Shown piece by piece: positions 8,554 to 17,084 of a DNA stretch of 59,273 nucleotides. Within the stretch, counting starts at the first letter, position 1; each line of letters opens with the position of its first letter. The translations under genes were made by a program, and so were the position numbers. The notes beneath the pieces are model-generated. The model was not told the origin of the DNA, did not search any database, and was given only the letters and a program-made list of their open reading frames with translations. Source of the stretch: JAFIEN01 sp051859505 (GTDB lineage: Bacteria; Pseudomonadota; Alphaproteobacteria; Rhodobacterales; Rhodobacteraceae). The DNA is taken from positions 1-59,273 of the forward strand of contig JBHYFN010000024.1 of assembly GCA_051859505.1 (NCBI GenBank), written 5' to 3'.

Positions 8554-9822
8554 TCAGAGACCGTTCATCGCCTCGACCATCTCGGCCACGGCGGTGGGGG
8601 CATCGACCTCGCCGTTGATGGCGGCGGTGAAGGCGTTGCCGGCCTCTTCGAACAGGGCCGAGGCCACGCCCGCATTGACCGATTTCGGGTCAAAGACCAT
8701 CGCGGCCGTCAGCGTGGCATAGGTCGCCTGAGGCTGCATCATCTGGTAGGCGTCCGACTGGGCCACCGCCTCGTTGGCGGGGATATGGCCTGCCGTCGCC
8801 CAGAACAGCGAGTTCTCGAGCATCCAGCCGATCACGGTATTCACCGCGGCCCGCTTCTCATCCGACATTTCGCGGCCCTGGTTGTTGGGGATCGCGAAAG
8901 CGTGGCTGTCGGCATAGGTGCAGGGCTGATCGAACCAGACCGGCAGCTCGATGGCGCCCCATTCGAACAGGTTGCCCGCTTCATGCAGGTCGGTCATCGT
9001 GGGCACTTCCCAGACGCCGTTGATCATGAAGGGCGAGGCGCCCGAGGTGAACAGCGCCACGGTCGAGGGATAGTCGGTGTAGGACGGGTTGTAGCCGTTA
9101 TCCACCCAGCTTGCGATCAGGCTGACCGCCTCGGCCAGCTTGTCGGCGCTGTCGCCCGGGAACCAGTCGCCGTCACCGCCGATCGAGCCGCCCTGCTGGC
9201 ACAGCATCGAATAGATGGTGCGGAAGGCAAAGCCGCCGTCGGCCGTCACCTGGGCGATACCCCACTGCGCGCCATTGTCCTTCAGAGCGGCAAGGGCGGC
9301 GTTGAAGTTGTCGATCCCGTTGAGGTTCTGGGGCAGGCCATCCTCGCCGATCAGGCCGGCGGCATCGAGCATTTCCTTGTTGTAGTACAGCACGATGGGA
9401 TGGGTGTCGAAGGGGATGGCATAGGTCGCGCCATCAACATTGACCGCGTCCCAGGTCGACGAGGCGAAGCTGTCGGCCGACAGGCCCATCGCGGCCAGAT
9501 CATCGGCGGTGATTTCCGACAGCGTCCCCTGGCTCACGGCCAGCGGGATGCGCGAGGCGTGATAGGTCATGATGTCGGGGCCTTCGCCCACCGCGGCCGA
9601 GGTCTGGGCCTTGGTGTAGAAGGGGATGCCCCATTCCAGCGTGGTGGCGTTGATCTGGATCTCGCCGGCATGGGCGGCGTTGAACTCGTCGATCAGCGCC
9701 TTCATCCGGACGCCGTCGCCGCCGCCCAGGAAATCCCACCATTCAACCGACTGCTGCGCCTGTGCGGCCCCGACAAACATGGTCGAGACGACGAGCGCGC
9801 CCTTGAGCGTTCGTGCAAACAT
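8554..9822 (-). CDS. sugar ABC transporter substrate-binding protein
   Basis: This is the periplasmic high-affinity receptor of the CUT1 importer. From the ATG at 9822 it is 422 residues, with a clear Sec signal peptide (MFARTLKGALVVSTMFVGAAQA, cleavage expected after AQA). The mature part starts QQSVEWWDFLGGG, typical of family 1 extracellular solute-binding proteins. A GGGAGGAAG ribosome-binding site lies just upstream, which rules against the longer frame opening at 9885. It heads the transporter genes and lies 219 bases after the GH2 gene on the same strand, with its own promoter candidate and a strong inverted repeat in that gap. Confidence 0.92.
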   Translation of the reverse strand: MFARTLKGALVVSTMFVGAAQAQQSVEWWDFLGGGDGVRMKALIDEFNAAHAGEIQINATTLEWGIPFYTKAQTSAAVGEGPDIMTYHASRIPLAVSQGTLSEITADDLAAMGLSADSFASSTWDAVNVDGATYAIPFDTHPIVLYYNKEMLDAAGLIGEDGLPQNLNGIDNFNAALAALKDNGAQWGIAQVTADGGFAFRTIYSMLCQQGGSIGGDGDWFPGDSADKLAEAVSLIASWVDNGYNPSYTDYPSTVALFTSGASPFMINGVWEVPTMTDLHEAGNLFEWGAIELPVWFDQPCTYADSHAFAIPNNQGREMSDEKRAAVNTVIGWMLENSLFWATAGHIPANEAVAQSDAYQMMQPQATYATLTAAMVFDPKSVNAGVASALFEEAGNAFTAAINGEVDAPTAVAEMVEAMNGL

Positions 9823-9953
9823 GTTTCTTCCTCCCGTAGGGGCTTTCGCCCTTGCGCCGATCCTTTCAGCCGCCTGCGGGCGCACGCAGACGGTCCGTGA
9901 AGCCGGGGCCGGTCCGCACTCCTCCGTGCATCTCCGGCCTGCCGATGGATGGA

Positions 9954-9982
9954 GCGTAAGTAAGGCAGCCTTCCTCTGTCAA
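9954..9982 (-). promoter_or_regulatory. candidate promoter of the GH2-linked ABC operon
   Basis: Read on the minus strand, TTGACA (9982-9977) and TTACGC (9959-9954) are separated by 17 bases. This is a near-ideal -35 with a weak -10, about 130 bases before the binding-protein start. A weak -10 next to an upstream inverted repeat is a common arrangement for activator-dependent promoters. Confidence 0.5.
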
Positions 9983-9994
9983 CGGATTTCAGGA

Positions 9995-10019
9995 TATGTA
10001 TCGCGCTCCATGATACATA
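9995..10019. promoter_or_regulatory. 8-base inverted repeat, candidate operator
   Basis: TATGTATC (9995-10002) and GATACATA (10012-10019) form a perfect inverted repeat with a 9-base spacer. It lies 12 bases upstream of the -35 candidate of the minus-strand transporter operon. The same TATC-N9-GATA geometry recurs before the GH51 gene. The A+T-rich arms stand out from the surrounding DNA. The neighbouring ArsR-type regulator is the natural candidate ligand, by inference. Confidence 0.65.
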
Positions 10020-10041
10020 AATCCCGGATCGGGCCTCGGTC

Positions 10042-12747
10042 TTACGTATCGGTGGTCATGGTCGCGGCCAGCCGGACGATGCGGTCGAACAGTGCTGCGG
10101 CCAGCGGATCGGTGCCCGGCTCCTCGGTGAACAGGCGGAAGGTGGTGGCGACAAGCCCGCCGCGCCCGACCTGCCGTTCGGCCAGCAGGGCTGCGGGCTT
10201 GTGAACCCAGCCGACAACCAGCCCGGCATGCACCTTGTCCGCCCATTCCCAGGACCGGAACCCCGTCATCACGTGATGCGGAACGATTCGGTCGAAGGAG
10301 AGGTCGATCATCGGGCCTCCGGGCAGGTCGGCGAAGGCGCCCTCGCGGCGGATCCAGCTGAAGCCCGCGATCCAGTCGCCGCGCCACATCGTGCCGTGCC
10401 GGGGCGTCACCGCGATATTGGGCATCTGCGAATCGGGTCCGCGCGGCAGGCCGGGCGTCTCGTCGACGATGGGAAGGAAGGGCTGCTCTCTCGGGGCGGT
10501 GTCAAGGCGCAGATTTCCTTGGGTTTTCACCGAGCCATCGGCAAAGACGGCATAGCGCGCGCCCGCCTGCATCGCGGCGATATCTGCGGCATCAAGGGCC
10601 GGGGCAAGCGTGACCTGCGCCTGACCGGCGGGCAGGAGGGTATAGCCCAGGCCCCGGGCAAAGGCGGCGATCCGGGGGTCCGAGGTGGCGATGCTGGGCA
10701 GGTCGGCCGTGCTGCGCCGGGGATGGACGGCGATTCGCACCGTGTTGGTGGCCAGCAGGCGCCCCTCTGATTCGAAGCGAAGCGCGATATCCAGCATCCC
10801 GCCGGGAACCGCCTCGGGCAGGGTCAGGGCGACCGCGCCCAGATCGACGACAGAGACCGGCCCGGTCGCCGGCACGGAAAGCCGCCCCGACATGGCGCCC
10901 GCGCGCCAGTGAACCGTGCCCGCCGGAACCGCCGCGCCGCCGGTGGCAATCTGCAGGTCAAAGCGGAAGGCATCCCCGCCCCAGCCGGCATATCTGTCGA
11001 CCAGCGGGACCAGCACGACATCCGCGTTGATTGTGCCGAATAGGTCATGAAACACGCGGGGGTTGCGGTTCATATCAAGAAGTCCGTTAGACTCCCAATG
11101 CACATCGGTAAATTCGGTGATGACATAGCCCATGATCGGGGCGTGACGGCGCATCACCTCGATCTCGTATTTCAGGTTCATCCACTGATAGCCCTGCACC
11201 GCCTCGATGAAGGCGTCGAAGCTGCCAAAGACGCGGTCGATCGCGAGGGCCTCGGCGCGCGATTGCACCCCGTGGGGATAGGCCGCGCCGTCGCCCCAGG
11301 CCTGACCGGTTTCCATCCACCACGGCTCGGCCCCGTCGATGGTGACTTTGGCGGGATCAGGCAGGCCCCAGACCCCGAATTCCGAGACGATCAGCGGCTC
11401 GTCGCCATCGCGTTCGGCATCGCCGAAGGGCGACCAGGCCCAGTCCGCCCCGGCCGCGAATTCGGCGGTCAGCGCATCCCATTCGGCGCGGCGTTCGGGG
11501 ACCGAGCGGTAGTAGTGAAAGTCGTTGATATCGGTCTTCACATGGAAATTGCCGTGACAGGGCGAATTGTCGACGACAAGCCGCGAGGGGTCGCGCTGGC
11601 GCAGCCAGTCGACCATGCCCCGAAGCCAGTCACGATGGCCCTGATCCTCGCACAGACGGGTGCCCCAATCCTCGTTGATCAGCGTCCAGATCACGATGGA
11701 GGGGTGGTTGCCGTCGCGCCGCAGGATCCCCTCCATCGTCGTCTTCATCGCGGCTTTCGAGGCTTCGGTCAGGGTGGCGACATTGGGGATCTCGGTCCAG
11801 ATCAGCATCCCCATGCGGTCGGCGACCTCGTAATAGCGCGGATCGGGGATCTTGATATGGCAGCGCAGCATGTTGAGGCCAAGCGCGCGCGCCTTGCGGA
11901 ACTGGTCTTCCAGAAAGGCGGTCGAGGGCGGGGTGCAGATCCCTTCGGGGTAATAATCCTGATCCAGCGCGGCGCGCATGTACCAGGGCTTGCCGTTCAG
12001 AAGCAGCTGCCCGCCGCGGGCCGAGAAGCTGCGAAAGCCGAACGGATGCTCGGTCACATCCGCGCCGGTCGCGACCCGCAGGAGGTGCAGCGCCGGATCC
12101 TCGGGCGACCAGAGCCGCGGGTCGGGAAGGGTGAAGGCGACCGCGCCCCCGGTGGTGCGGGCAGTGGCGAGGGGGGCGCCTTCGGGCGAGATCAGCGTCA
12201 CCTCGGACTCGGCCGTGCCGCCGGCGACCGTCACCTCTGCGGTCATCCGCCCGCTCATGTCGGCGGTGATCGCGACATGGGTGGTGTGAAGGCGGGGGCG
12301 GATCTCGAGCCGCACCGATTGCCAGATCCCGCCGGTGATTCCGTACCAGCTTTGCTTGCCGTGGGGGATTTCGGCGAAGGGCACCTGATCCTGCGCGCTG
12401 CCGTCGGGCGCGTGGCAAATGACGACCAGCTCATTGATATCGCGCAAGATCTCGGCGGGCAGGGCGACTTCAAAGGGCAGGTTCCCGCCCTCGTGCCGCG
12501 CCAGCATCCGCCCGTTGACCTGCACCTCGGCCACCTCGGCCACGGCCCCGAAATGCAGCAGCGCAACCTCGTCCGGGCCAAGGTCGGGGCGGCCGAATCG
12601 GCGGCTGTAGGTGGCGGTGCCGCCCATGTGGCGCAGGTCGGCGAAGGCGGCCTGCCAGGGCTGCGGCACGGTTATCCTGCGCAGCCGGCCGTCCCGCGCA
12701 TGCACGAAATCCCACGCTCCATCGAGCGTCTGCTGCCGTCTGGCCAT
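10042..12747 (-). CDS. glycoside hydrolase family 2 protein (beta-galactosidase/beta-glucuronidase superfamily)
   Basis: This is a retaining exo-glycosidase of the GH2 clan, with likely beta-galactosidase, beta-glucuronidase or arabinopyranosidase activity. From the ATG at 12747 (GGAGGAG six bases upstream) it is 901 residues. An N-terminal jelly-roll (about 1-150) and an immunoglobulin-like domain (about 155-240) precede the TIM barrel. The acid/base is Glu359 in INEDWG and the nucleophile Glu456 in SEFGVWG. An extra C-terminal region of about 300 residues includes further beta-sandwich-like sequence. There is no signal peptide, so it probably acts in the cytoplasm on sugar brought in by the adjacent transporter. 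The frame stays open upstream to 13800, but that part runs antisense to the regulator gene. Confidence 0.88.
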   Translation of the reverse strand: MARRQQTLDGAWDFVHARDGRLRRITVPQPWQAAFADLRHMGGTATYSRRFGRPDLGPDEVALLHFGAVAEVAEVQVNGRMLARHEGGNLPFEVALPAEILRDINELVVICHAPDGSAQDQVPFAEIPHGKQSWYGITGGIWQSVRLEIRPRLHTTHVAITADMSGRMTAEVTVAGGTAESEVTLISPEGAPLATARTTGGAVAFTLPDPRLWSPEDPALHLLRVATGADVTEHPFGFRSFSARGGQLLLNGKPWYMRAALDQDYYPEGICTPPSTAFLEDQFRKARALGLNMLRCHIKIPDPRYYEVADRMGMLIWTEIPNVATLTEASKAAMKTTMEGILRRDGNHPSIVIWTLINEDWGTRLCEDQGHRDWLRGMVDWLRQRDPSRLVVDNSPCHGNFHVKTDINDFHYYRSVPERRAEWDALTAEFAAGADWAWSPFGDAERDGDEPLIVSEFGVWGLPDPAKVTIDGAEPWWMETGQAWGDGAAYPHGVQSRAEALAIDRVFGSFDAFIEAVQGYQWMNLKYEIEVMRRHAPIMGYVITEFTDVHWESNGLLDMNRNPRVFHDLFGTINADVVLVPLVDRYAGWGGDAFRFDLQIATGGAAVPAGTVHWRAGAMSGRLSVPATGPVSVVDLGAVALTLPEAVPGGMLDIALRFESEGRLLATNTVRIAVHPRRSTADLPSIATSDPRIAAFARGLGYTLLPAGQAQVTLAPALDAADIAAMQAGARYAVFADGSVKTQGNLRLDTAPREQPFLPIVDETPGLPRGPDSQMPNIAVTPRHGTMWRGDWIAGFSWIRREGAFADLPGGPMIDLSFDRIVPHHVMTGFRSWEWADKVHAGLVVGWVHKPAALLAERQVGRGGLVATTFRLFTEEPGTDPLAAALFDRIVRLAATMTTDT

Positions 12748-12887
12748 AGCGATCTCCTCCCCGCCTGTGTCGGCGCATGTTCCGCCAGACGTCGTCGGGC
12801 GCAAGCCGTTCCGGGCGCTGCGGGGGGCAGAATCCGCCCGCTTCCGCCATTTTCGGCGCCCGAAGCGGGACCGAATCCCGAAATCCT

Positions 12888-12915
12888 TTGACTGAACCGG
12901 AAAAGCTGATATGAA
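12888..12915 (+). promoter_or_regulatory. candidate promoter of the ArsR-type regulator
   Basis: TTGACT (12888-12893) and TATGAA (12910-12915) are spaced by 16 bases and lie 36 bases before the regulator's ATG. The local dip in G+C supports a promoter in the 204-base gap between the divergent GH2 and regulator genes. No matching inverted repeat was seen here. Confidence 0.45.
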
Positions 12916-12951
12916 ACCGCAGTTGACCGCTATCCCCGAAGGCTTTTCCGC

Positions 12952-13881
12952 ATGTCGCGCAACTTTCTGATCGTCGATCCTGAGGATGGGGCCGACGTGC
13001 TCAAGGCCTTTGCCTCGCCGGCGCGGGTGCGGGTGCTGAAGCTTCTGCACACCAAGGGCGCGATGAACGTCAACGAAATCGCGCAGGCGCTGGACCAGCC
13101 GCAATCCTCGGTTTCGGCCAATATCCAGCTTCTCGAAGAGGCCGGCCTGATCCGGACCGAGACCCAGCGGGCACGCAAGGGCAATCAGAAGATCTGCCAC
13201 AGCCTGTTCGACGAAGTCCTTCTGATGTTCAAGGACAGCCCGCAAGAGGCCGAGGGCAACCGGATCGAAGTGGCGATGCCGCTGGGGCTTTACACCTCGT
13301 GCCAGATCAGCGCGCCCTGCGGCCTGTGTTCGCGCGAGGGGATCATCGGGCTTTTGGATGTGCCCGACACATTCCTTGATCCGGCGCGGATGGGCGCGGG
13401 GCTGATCTGGTTCACCCGCGGCTATGTGGAATATCAGTTCCCGAACAATATCAAGCTGATGACGGGCGATCTTGCCTCGATGGAGTTTTCGGTCGAGCTG
13501 TCTTCGGAAGTGCCGGGAACGGCCGCCGACTGGCCCAGCGACATCACCATTTCCGTCAACCGGATCGAGATCGGCACCTGGACTTCGCCCGGGGATTACG
13601 GCGACAAGCGGGGGGTCTATACCCCCGATTGGTGGAAGCTGAAGGGCAGCCAGTACGGCATGCTCAAGGCGTTTCGAATCACCCGCGACGGCACCTATGT
13701 GGACGGGGTGAAGATCAGCCCCGTCTCGCTGAAGGATCTCGATCTCGAGAGTCATCGCTCGATCCGGTTCCGGATCTCGGTGCGCGACGATGCGCGCCAT
13801 CCGGGCGGGGTGAATATCTTTGGCAGGGGCTTCGGCAATTACGATCAGGACATCCTGATGCGGCTGACGACCGACGCCTGA
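12952..13881 (+). CDS. ArsR-family winged-helix regulator with a large C-terminal sensor domain
   Basis: This is a DNA-binding regulator. Residues 13-85 form an ArsR-type winged helix (DVLKAFASPARVRVLKLL, then QSSVSANIQLLEEAGLI as recognition helix and turn). Unlike ordinary 100-residue ArsR proteins it has about 220 extra residues. These begin with a cysteine cluster, Cys117-X5-Cys123-X2-Cys126 (with Cys82 nearby), and continue as a beta-rich domain with many tryptophans and aromatics, reminiscent of carbohydrate-binding folds. It lies between GH2 and GH51 genes, and inverted repeats of one type flank both targets. I infer control of arabinose-containing glycan use, with a sugar or a metal as signal. 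The cysteine cluster could bind zinc structurally. Confidence 0.82.
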   Translation: MSRNFLIVDPEDGADVLKAFASPARVRVLKLLHTKGAMNVNEIAQALDQPQSSVSANIQLLEEAGLIRTETQRARKGNQKICHSLFDEVLLMFKDSPQEAEGNRIEVAMPLGLYTSCQISAPCGLCSREGIIGLLDVPDTFLDPARMGAGLIWFTRGYVEYQFPNNIKLMTGDLASMEFSVELSSEVPGTAADWPSDITISVNRIEIGTWTSPGDYGDKRGVYTPDWWKLKGSQYGMLKAFRITRDGTYVDGVKISPVSLKDLDLESHRSIRFRISVRDDARHPGGVNIFGRGFGNYDQDILMRLTTDA

Positions 13882-13915
13882 CGCCGGAAGCCTGCGGTCC
13901 GGGGCGACGAAGGGC

Positions 13916-13944
13916 TTGACGTGCTATCGGTCGAAGCCGATACA
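13916..13944 (+). promoter_or_regulatory. candidate promoter of the GH51 gene
   Basis: TTGACG (13916-13921) and GATACA (13939-13944) are separated by 17 bases, about 65 bases before the GH51 start. The spacer contains the perfect inverted repeat TATCGG-N6-CCGATA (13925-13942), so a regulator bound there would directly touch RNA polymerase. Confidence 0.6.
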
Positions 13945-13963
13945 TATCTGCAAATTCGATATG
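13943..13963. promoter_or_regulatory. inverted repeat CATATC-N9-GATATG, candidate operator of GH51
   Basis: CATATC (13943-13948) and GATATG (13958-13963) form a 6-base inverted repeat with a 9-base spacer, partly overlapping the -10 region. Its ATC-N9-GAT core and spacing equal those of the repeat at 9995-10019, and GATACATA (13939-13946) repeats that site's right arm exactly. A repressor here would block transcription start. Confidence 0.6.
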
Positions 13964-14008
13964 GACAGGCGTGGAGGAGCGCCGGTCCGCAATCCGGGGG
14001 AGGATCGG

Positions 14009-15523
14009 ATGAAAGCGCGCGTGACCGCCCACAAGGACTTTTCCGTCGCGAAGATCGACGACAGGGTCTATTCGGCATTTCTGGAGCATCTGGGCCGGGC
14101 CGTCTATACCGGCATCTATGAGCCCGACCACCCTACGGCGGATGCCAACGGGATGCGGGGCGATGTGATCGCGCTCTGCAAGGATCTCAACATTCCTTAC
14201 GTCCGCTATCCGGGCGGGAATTTCGTCTCGGCCTATAACTGGGAAGACGGGATCGGCCCGCGCGAGGAACGCCCGACCCGGCTTGACCTGGCCTGGCACA
14301 CCTCGGATTCCAATGCGGTCGGCGTGCATGAATTCATCGACTGGTGCGACACGGTCGGCACCAAGCCGATGCTGGCGATCAACCTGGGCTCGCGCGGGTT
14401 GGACGAGGCGCGCAACTTCGTCGAATATGTGAACGGGCCGACCGGCAGCTACTGGGGCGACCTGCGCAAGAAGAACGGCCGCGCCGATCCCTGGAATGTC
14501 GATCTCTGGTGCCTTGGCAACGAGATGGACGGACCCTGGCAGGTCGGCCACAAGACCGCCGAGGAATACGGCCGCCTTGCCAACGAGACGGCCAAGACCC
14601 TGCGCGCCTTCGACAAATCGCTGGGGCTGATCGTCTGCGGCTCGTCGCATTCCGACATGAAGACCTATCCCGAATGGGAACGGATCGTGCTCGAGCACAC
14701 CTACGACTCGGTCGATTTCATCAGCCTGCACATGTATTTCGCCAACCGCACGGGCGACACGCAGAACTATCTGGCGCTGAACCACAAGCTCGACCGCTAC
14801 ATCACCACGGTCGAATCGACGATCAACCTCGTCAAGGCGAACAAGCGCTCGAAGCGCGATGTTCATATCAGCTTTGACGAATGGAACGTCTGGTATCACT
14901 CGAACGCGCAGGACCGGGCGATCCTCGACGGCAACGAGGGCTGGCCCCATGCGCCGCGCCTCCTGGAGGATATCTACAATTTCGAGGATGTGCTGCAGGT
15001 CGGCTGCATCCTCAACACCTTCATCCGCAAGTCCAACGTGGTCCGGATCGCCTGTATCGCGCAGCTTGTGAACGTGATCGCGCCGATCATGACCGAACCG
15101 GGCGGCGCGGCCTGGCGGCAGACGATCTATTATCCCTATTACTTCGCCTCGGTCTTTGGGCGCGGGACGGCGCTGCAGCTTGCGGTCGATTGCCCGGGCT
15201 ATGACAGCGAGCATGACGACAACGTGCCCTTCGTCGATATCGCCGGTGTGCATGACGAAGAGGCGGGCACCGCGACCTTCTTTGCCGTGAACCGCCACCC
15301 GACCGAGGCGATGCCGCTGGAGCTGTCGCTTTTGGGGTTCGGCAAGGCCGAGGTGATCGACCATCAGGTGATGACCCATGCCGATCTGCGGGCGGTGAAC
15401 ACGCTGAACGATCAGACGCAGGTGGCACCGCGGAAGGGAACGGGGACGACAGTGGAGGGCGGCCTGCTGAGCGCGTCGCTGCCGCCGCATTCCTGGCAGA
15501 TGATCCGGGTCAAGCTGGGCTGA
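14009..15523 (+). CDS. alpha-L-arabinofuranosidase, glycoside hydrolase family 51
   Basis: This retaining GH51 enzyme removes terminal alpha-L-arabinofuranosyl residues from arabino-oligosaccharides. From the ATG at 14009, preceded by GGGGGAGGA, it is 504 residues, the family's usual size. The hallmark PYVRYPGGNFVSAYNWEDGIG lies at 63-83. The acid/base is Glu172 in LGNEMDG and the nucleophile Glu291 in FDEWNVW. There is no signal peptide, so it acts in the cytoplasm on imported oligosaccharides. It follows the ArsR-type regulator on the same strand with its own promoter candidate and is followed by a strong terminator. Confidence 0.93.
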   Translation: MKARVTAHKDFSVAKIDDRVYSAFLEHLGRAVYTGIYEPDHPTADANGMRGDVIALCKDLNIPYVRYPGGNFVSAYNWEDGIGPREERPTRLDLAWHTSDSNAVGVHEFIDWCDTVGTKPMLAINLGSRGLDEARNFVEYVNGPTGSYWGDLRKKNGRADPWNVDLWCLGNEMDGPWQVGHKTAEEYGRLANETAKTLRAFDKSLGLIVCGSSHSDMKTYPEWERIVLEHTYDSVDFISLHMYFANRTGDTQNYLALNHKLDRYITTVESTINLVKANKRSKRDVHISFDEWNVWYHSNAQDRAILDGNEGWPHAPRLLEDIYNFEDVLQVGCILNTFIRKSNVVRIACIAQLVNVIAPIMTEPGGAAWRQTIYYPYYFASVFGRGTALQLAVDCPGYDSEHDDNVPFVDIAGVHDEEAGTATFFAVNRHPTEAMPLELSLLGFGKAEVIDHQVMTHADLRAVNTLNDQTQVAPRKGTGTTVEGGLLSASLPPHSWQMIRVKLG

Positions 15524-15553
15524 ACCCCGGCCAGGCAGGCCCGCGCGAAAGAC

Positions 15554-15583
15554 AAGGGGGCGGCCCATCGGGCCGCCCCTTTT
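15554..15583 (+). terminator. Rho-independent terminator after GH51
   Basis: GGGGCGGCCC (15557-15566), loop ATC, and GGGCCGCCCC (15570-15579) form a perfect 10-base stem followed by TTTT (15580-15583). It is the clearest intrinsic terminator in the first half of the window. The remaining 170 bases up to the next gene show no confident promoter match. Confidence 0.92.
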
Positions 15584-15753
15584 GCTGTCTGGTGACGGGG
15601 CAGCGGGGCAGGGGGCCTCCTCTCGGCCCTTTCCATCCTCGTCCGGTCGCGCCTTACCCGGAATTACCCAGATCCTCGCTCGGGATCGTTGCGAGACGGG
15701 TGGCATGGCACAACCATGACGGCAGGCTCTTGGATGCCTAATGGGAGGAAAAG

Positions 15754-17010
15754 ATGATGAAATCGAACCGCCTTCGGGCGGCCCTGTCGCTGTCTGCCGT
15801 GCTGGCCGTGACCGTGGCCATGCCCGCCTCTGCCCAGCAAATGGCGATGTGGGCGCGCGACAGTGGCGCGACCCTGACCCAGAACGTCGTCGATCGCTGG
15901 AATGCCGACAATCCTGACATGCCGGTCGAGCTGACGATCATCCCGGCGGGCGAGATGGTGACGAAATTCGCCACCGCCGCCACCTCGGGCGGGGTGCCCG
16001 ATCTTCTCTCGCTTGACCTGATCTTCGCGCCGCCCTTCATGCGCGCGGGGTTCCTCGAGGATGTGACCGATCAGGTCACCGCCAATGCCCATTGGGAGGA
16101 CACGGTCGAGGCGCACCGGACGCTGGCCAGCTACGGCGACCGGGTCTATGGTATCCCCTTCACGCCCGACAACTCGGTCCTGCTGATCAACCGCGACCTG
16201 TTCGAGCGGGCGGGCCTCGACCCCGACAGCCCGCCCCGCTCGAGCGCCGAGATCCTGGAAGCCGCGCGCACGATCAGCGCGCTGGGCGACGAGGTCTATG
16301 GCTTCTACTTCTCGGGCGCCTGCGGCGGCTGCAACATCTTCACCATGGCGCCGCAGATGTGGGCCACGCCCGACACGCTGGTCATTCCCGGCGAATGCGG
16401 GGTCGAGGCGATGCAGGGCGAGGCGATCCCGGCGGTGCTGAACCACTACCGCACCATGTGGGAGGAAGGCCTGATCCCCGAAAGCGCGCAGGTCGATGGC
16501 GGGGCGAACTTCCTGGCCGCCTTCACCTCGGGCAATATCGGGATCATGGGCACGGGCAACTTCTCGATCGGGACGCTGCCGCAGATCGCGCCCGAGATCG
16601 ACTTCGGCATCACGCCGCTGCCCGGCGGCACCTTGGGCGAGATCAGCTCTTTCGCCGGGGGCGACATCCTGATGATCCCGTCGGGGGCCGGCAACAAGGA
16701 CGGCGCGCGGGCCTTCCTTGACTGGGTGCTGAGCGACGAGATCCAGCGCGAGGTCTTTGCCGAGACGGGCAACATGCCCGCCCGGCTTGACGTGGCGACC
16801 GAGGTCTTTGCCGACAATGAAAAGCTGATGACCACGGTCGAGGCGCTTGGCGCGGCCCAGACGCCCTATACGATGGCCTTCTTCTCGCTCTCGAACGATC
16901 CGGCGGGGCCCTGGCTGCAGATGCTGCAGACCGCGATCTTCGACGGCGATGTGGATGGTGCCATCGCCACCGCGCGGCGGCAGATGGACGACATCCTCTG
17001 CGACGGCTGA
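15754..17010 (+). CDS. sugar ABC transporter substrate-binding protein
   Basis: This is the periplasmic receptor of the second CUT1 importer. The 418-residue protein starts with a signal peptide (MMKSNRLRAALSLSAVLAV, cleavage expected after ASA in MPASAQQ). The mature part has the family 1 solute-binding fold, with segments such as RWNADNPDMPVELTIIPAG and a hinge region around GIPFTPDNSVLLINRDLFE. A GGGAGG site precedes the ATG; an ATG one codon later is equally possible. It heads an operon with two permeases, a GH127 arabinofuranosidase and an ATPase, so arabinose-containing oligosaccharides are the likely ligands. Two cysteine pairs (CGGCN and C of PGECG) may form disulfides. Confidence 0.92.
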   Translation: MMKSNRLRAALSLSAVLAVTVAMPASAQQMAMWARDSGATLTQNVVDRWNADNPDMPVELTIIPAGEMVTKFATAATSGGVPDLLSLDLIFAPPFMRAGFLEDVTDQVTANAHWEDTVEAHRTLASYGDRVYGIPFTPDNSVLLINRDLFERAGLDPDSPPRSSAEILEAARTISALGDEVYGFYFSGACGGCNIFTMAPQMWATPDTLVIPGECGVEAMQGEAIPAVLNHYRTMWEEGLIPESAQVDGGANFLAAFTSGNIGIMGTGNFSIGTLPQIAPEIDFGITPLPGGTLGEISSFAGGDILMIPSGAGNKDGARAFLDWVLSDEIQREVFAETGNMPARLDVATEVFADNEKLMTTVEALGAAQTPYTMAFFSLSNDPAGPWLQMLQTAIFDGDVDGAIATARRQMDDILCDG

Positions 17011-17020
17011 CCTGATCGGG

Positions 17021-17044
17021 GTCGCCGGCCCTGTGGCCGGCGGC
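17021..17044 (+). terminator. stem-loop between binding-protein and permease genes
   Basis: GTCGCCGGCC (17021-17030) pairs with GGCCGGCGGC (17035-17044) around a CTGT loop, giving a 10-base stem with one G-U pair, 11 bases after the binding-protein stop. A short CCTTTCCC run follows. Position and form match the stem-loops in the other two sugar transporter operons, so it probably sets a higher level of binding protein. Confidence 0.7.
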
Positions 17045-17084
17045 CCTTTCCCTGCCAGAGACCTTTCCCCCAATGGAGGCCCGG

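Noticed and set aside
11047..12891. Plus-strand open frame of about 614 codons opposite GH2
   Set aside because: The GH2 catalytic motifs are on the minus strand; this frame shows only low-complexity histidine/glycine/arginine composition.
12748..13800. N-terminal extension of the GH2 frame
   Set aside because: The extra 351 codons run antisense to the ArsR-type regulator, and a good ribosome-binding site exists at the internal ATG at 12747.
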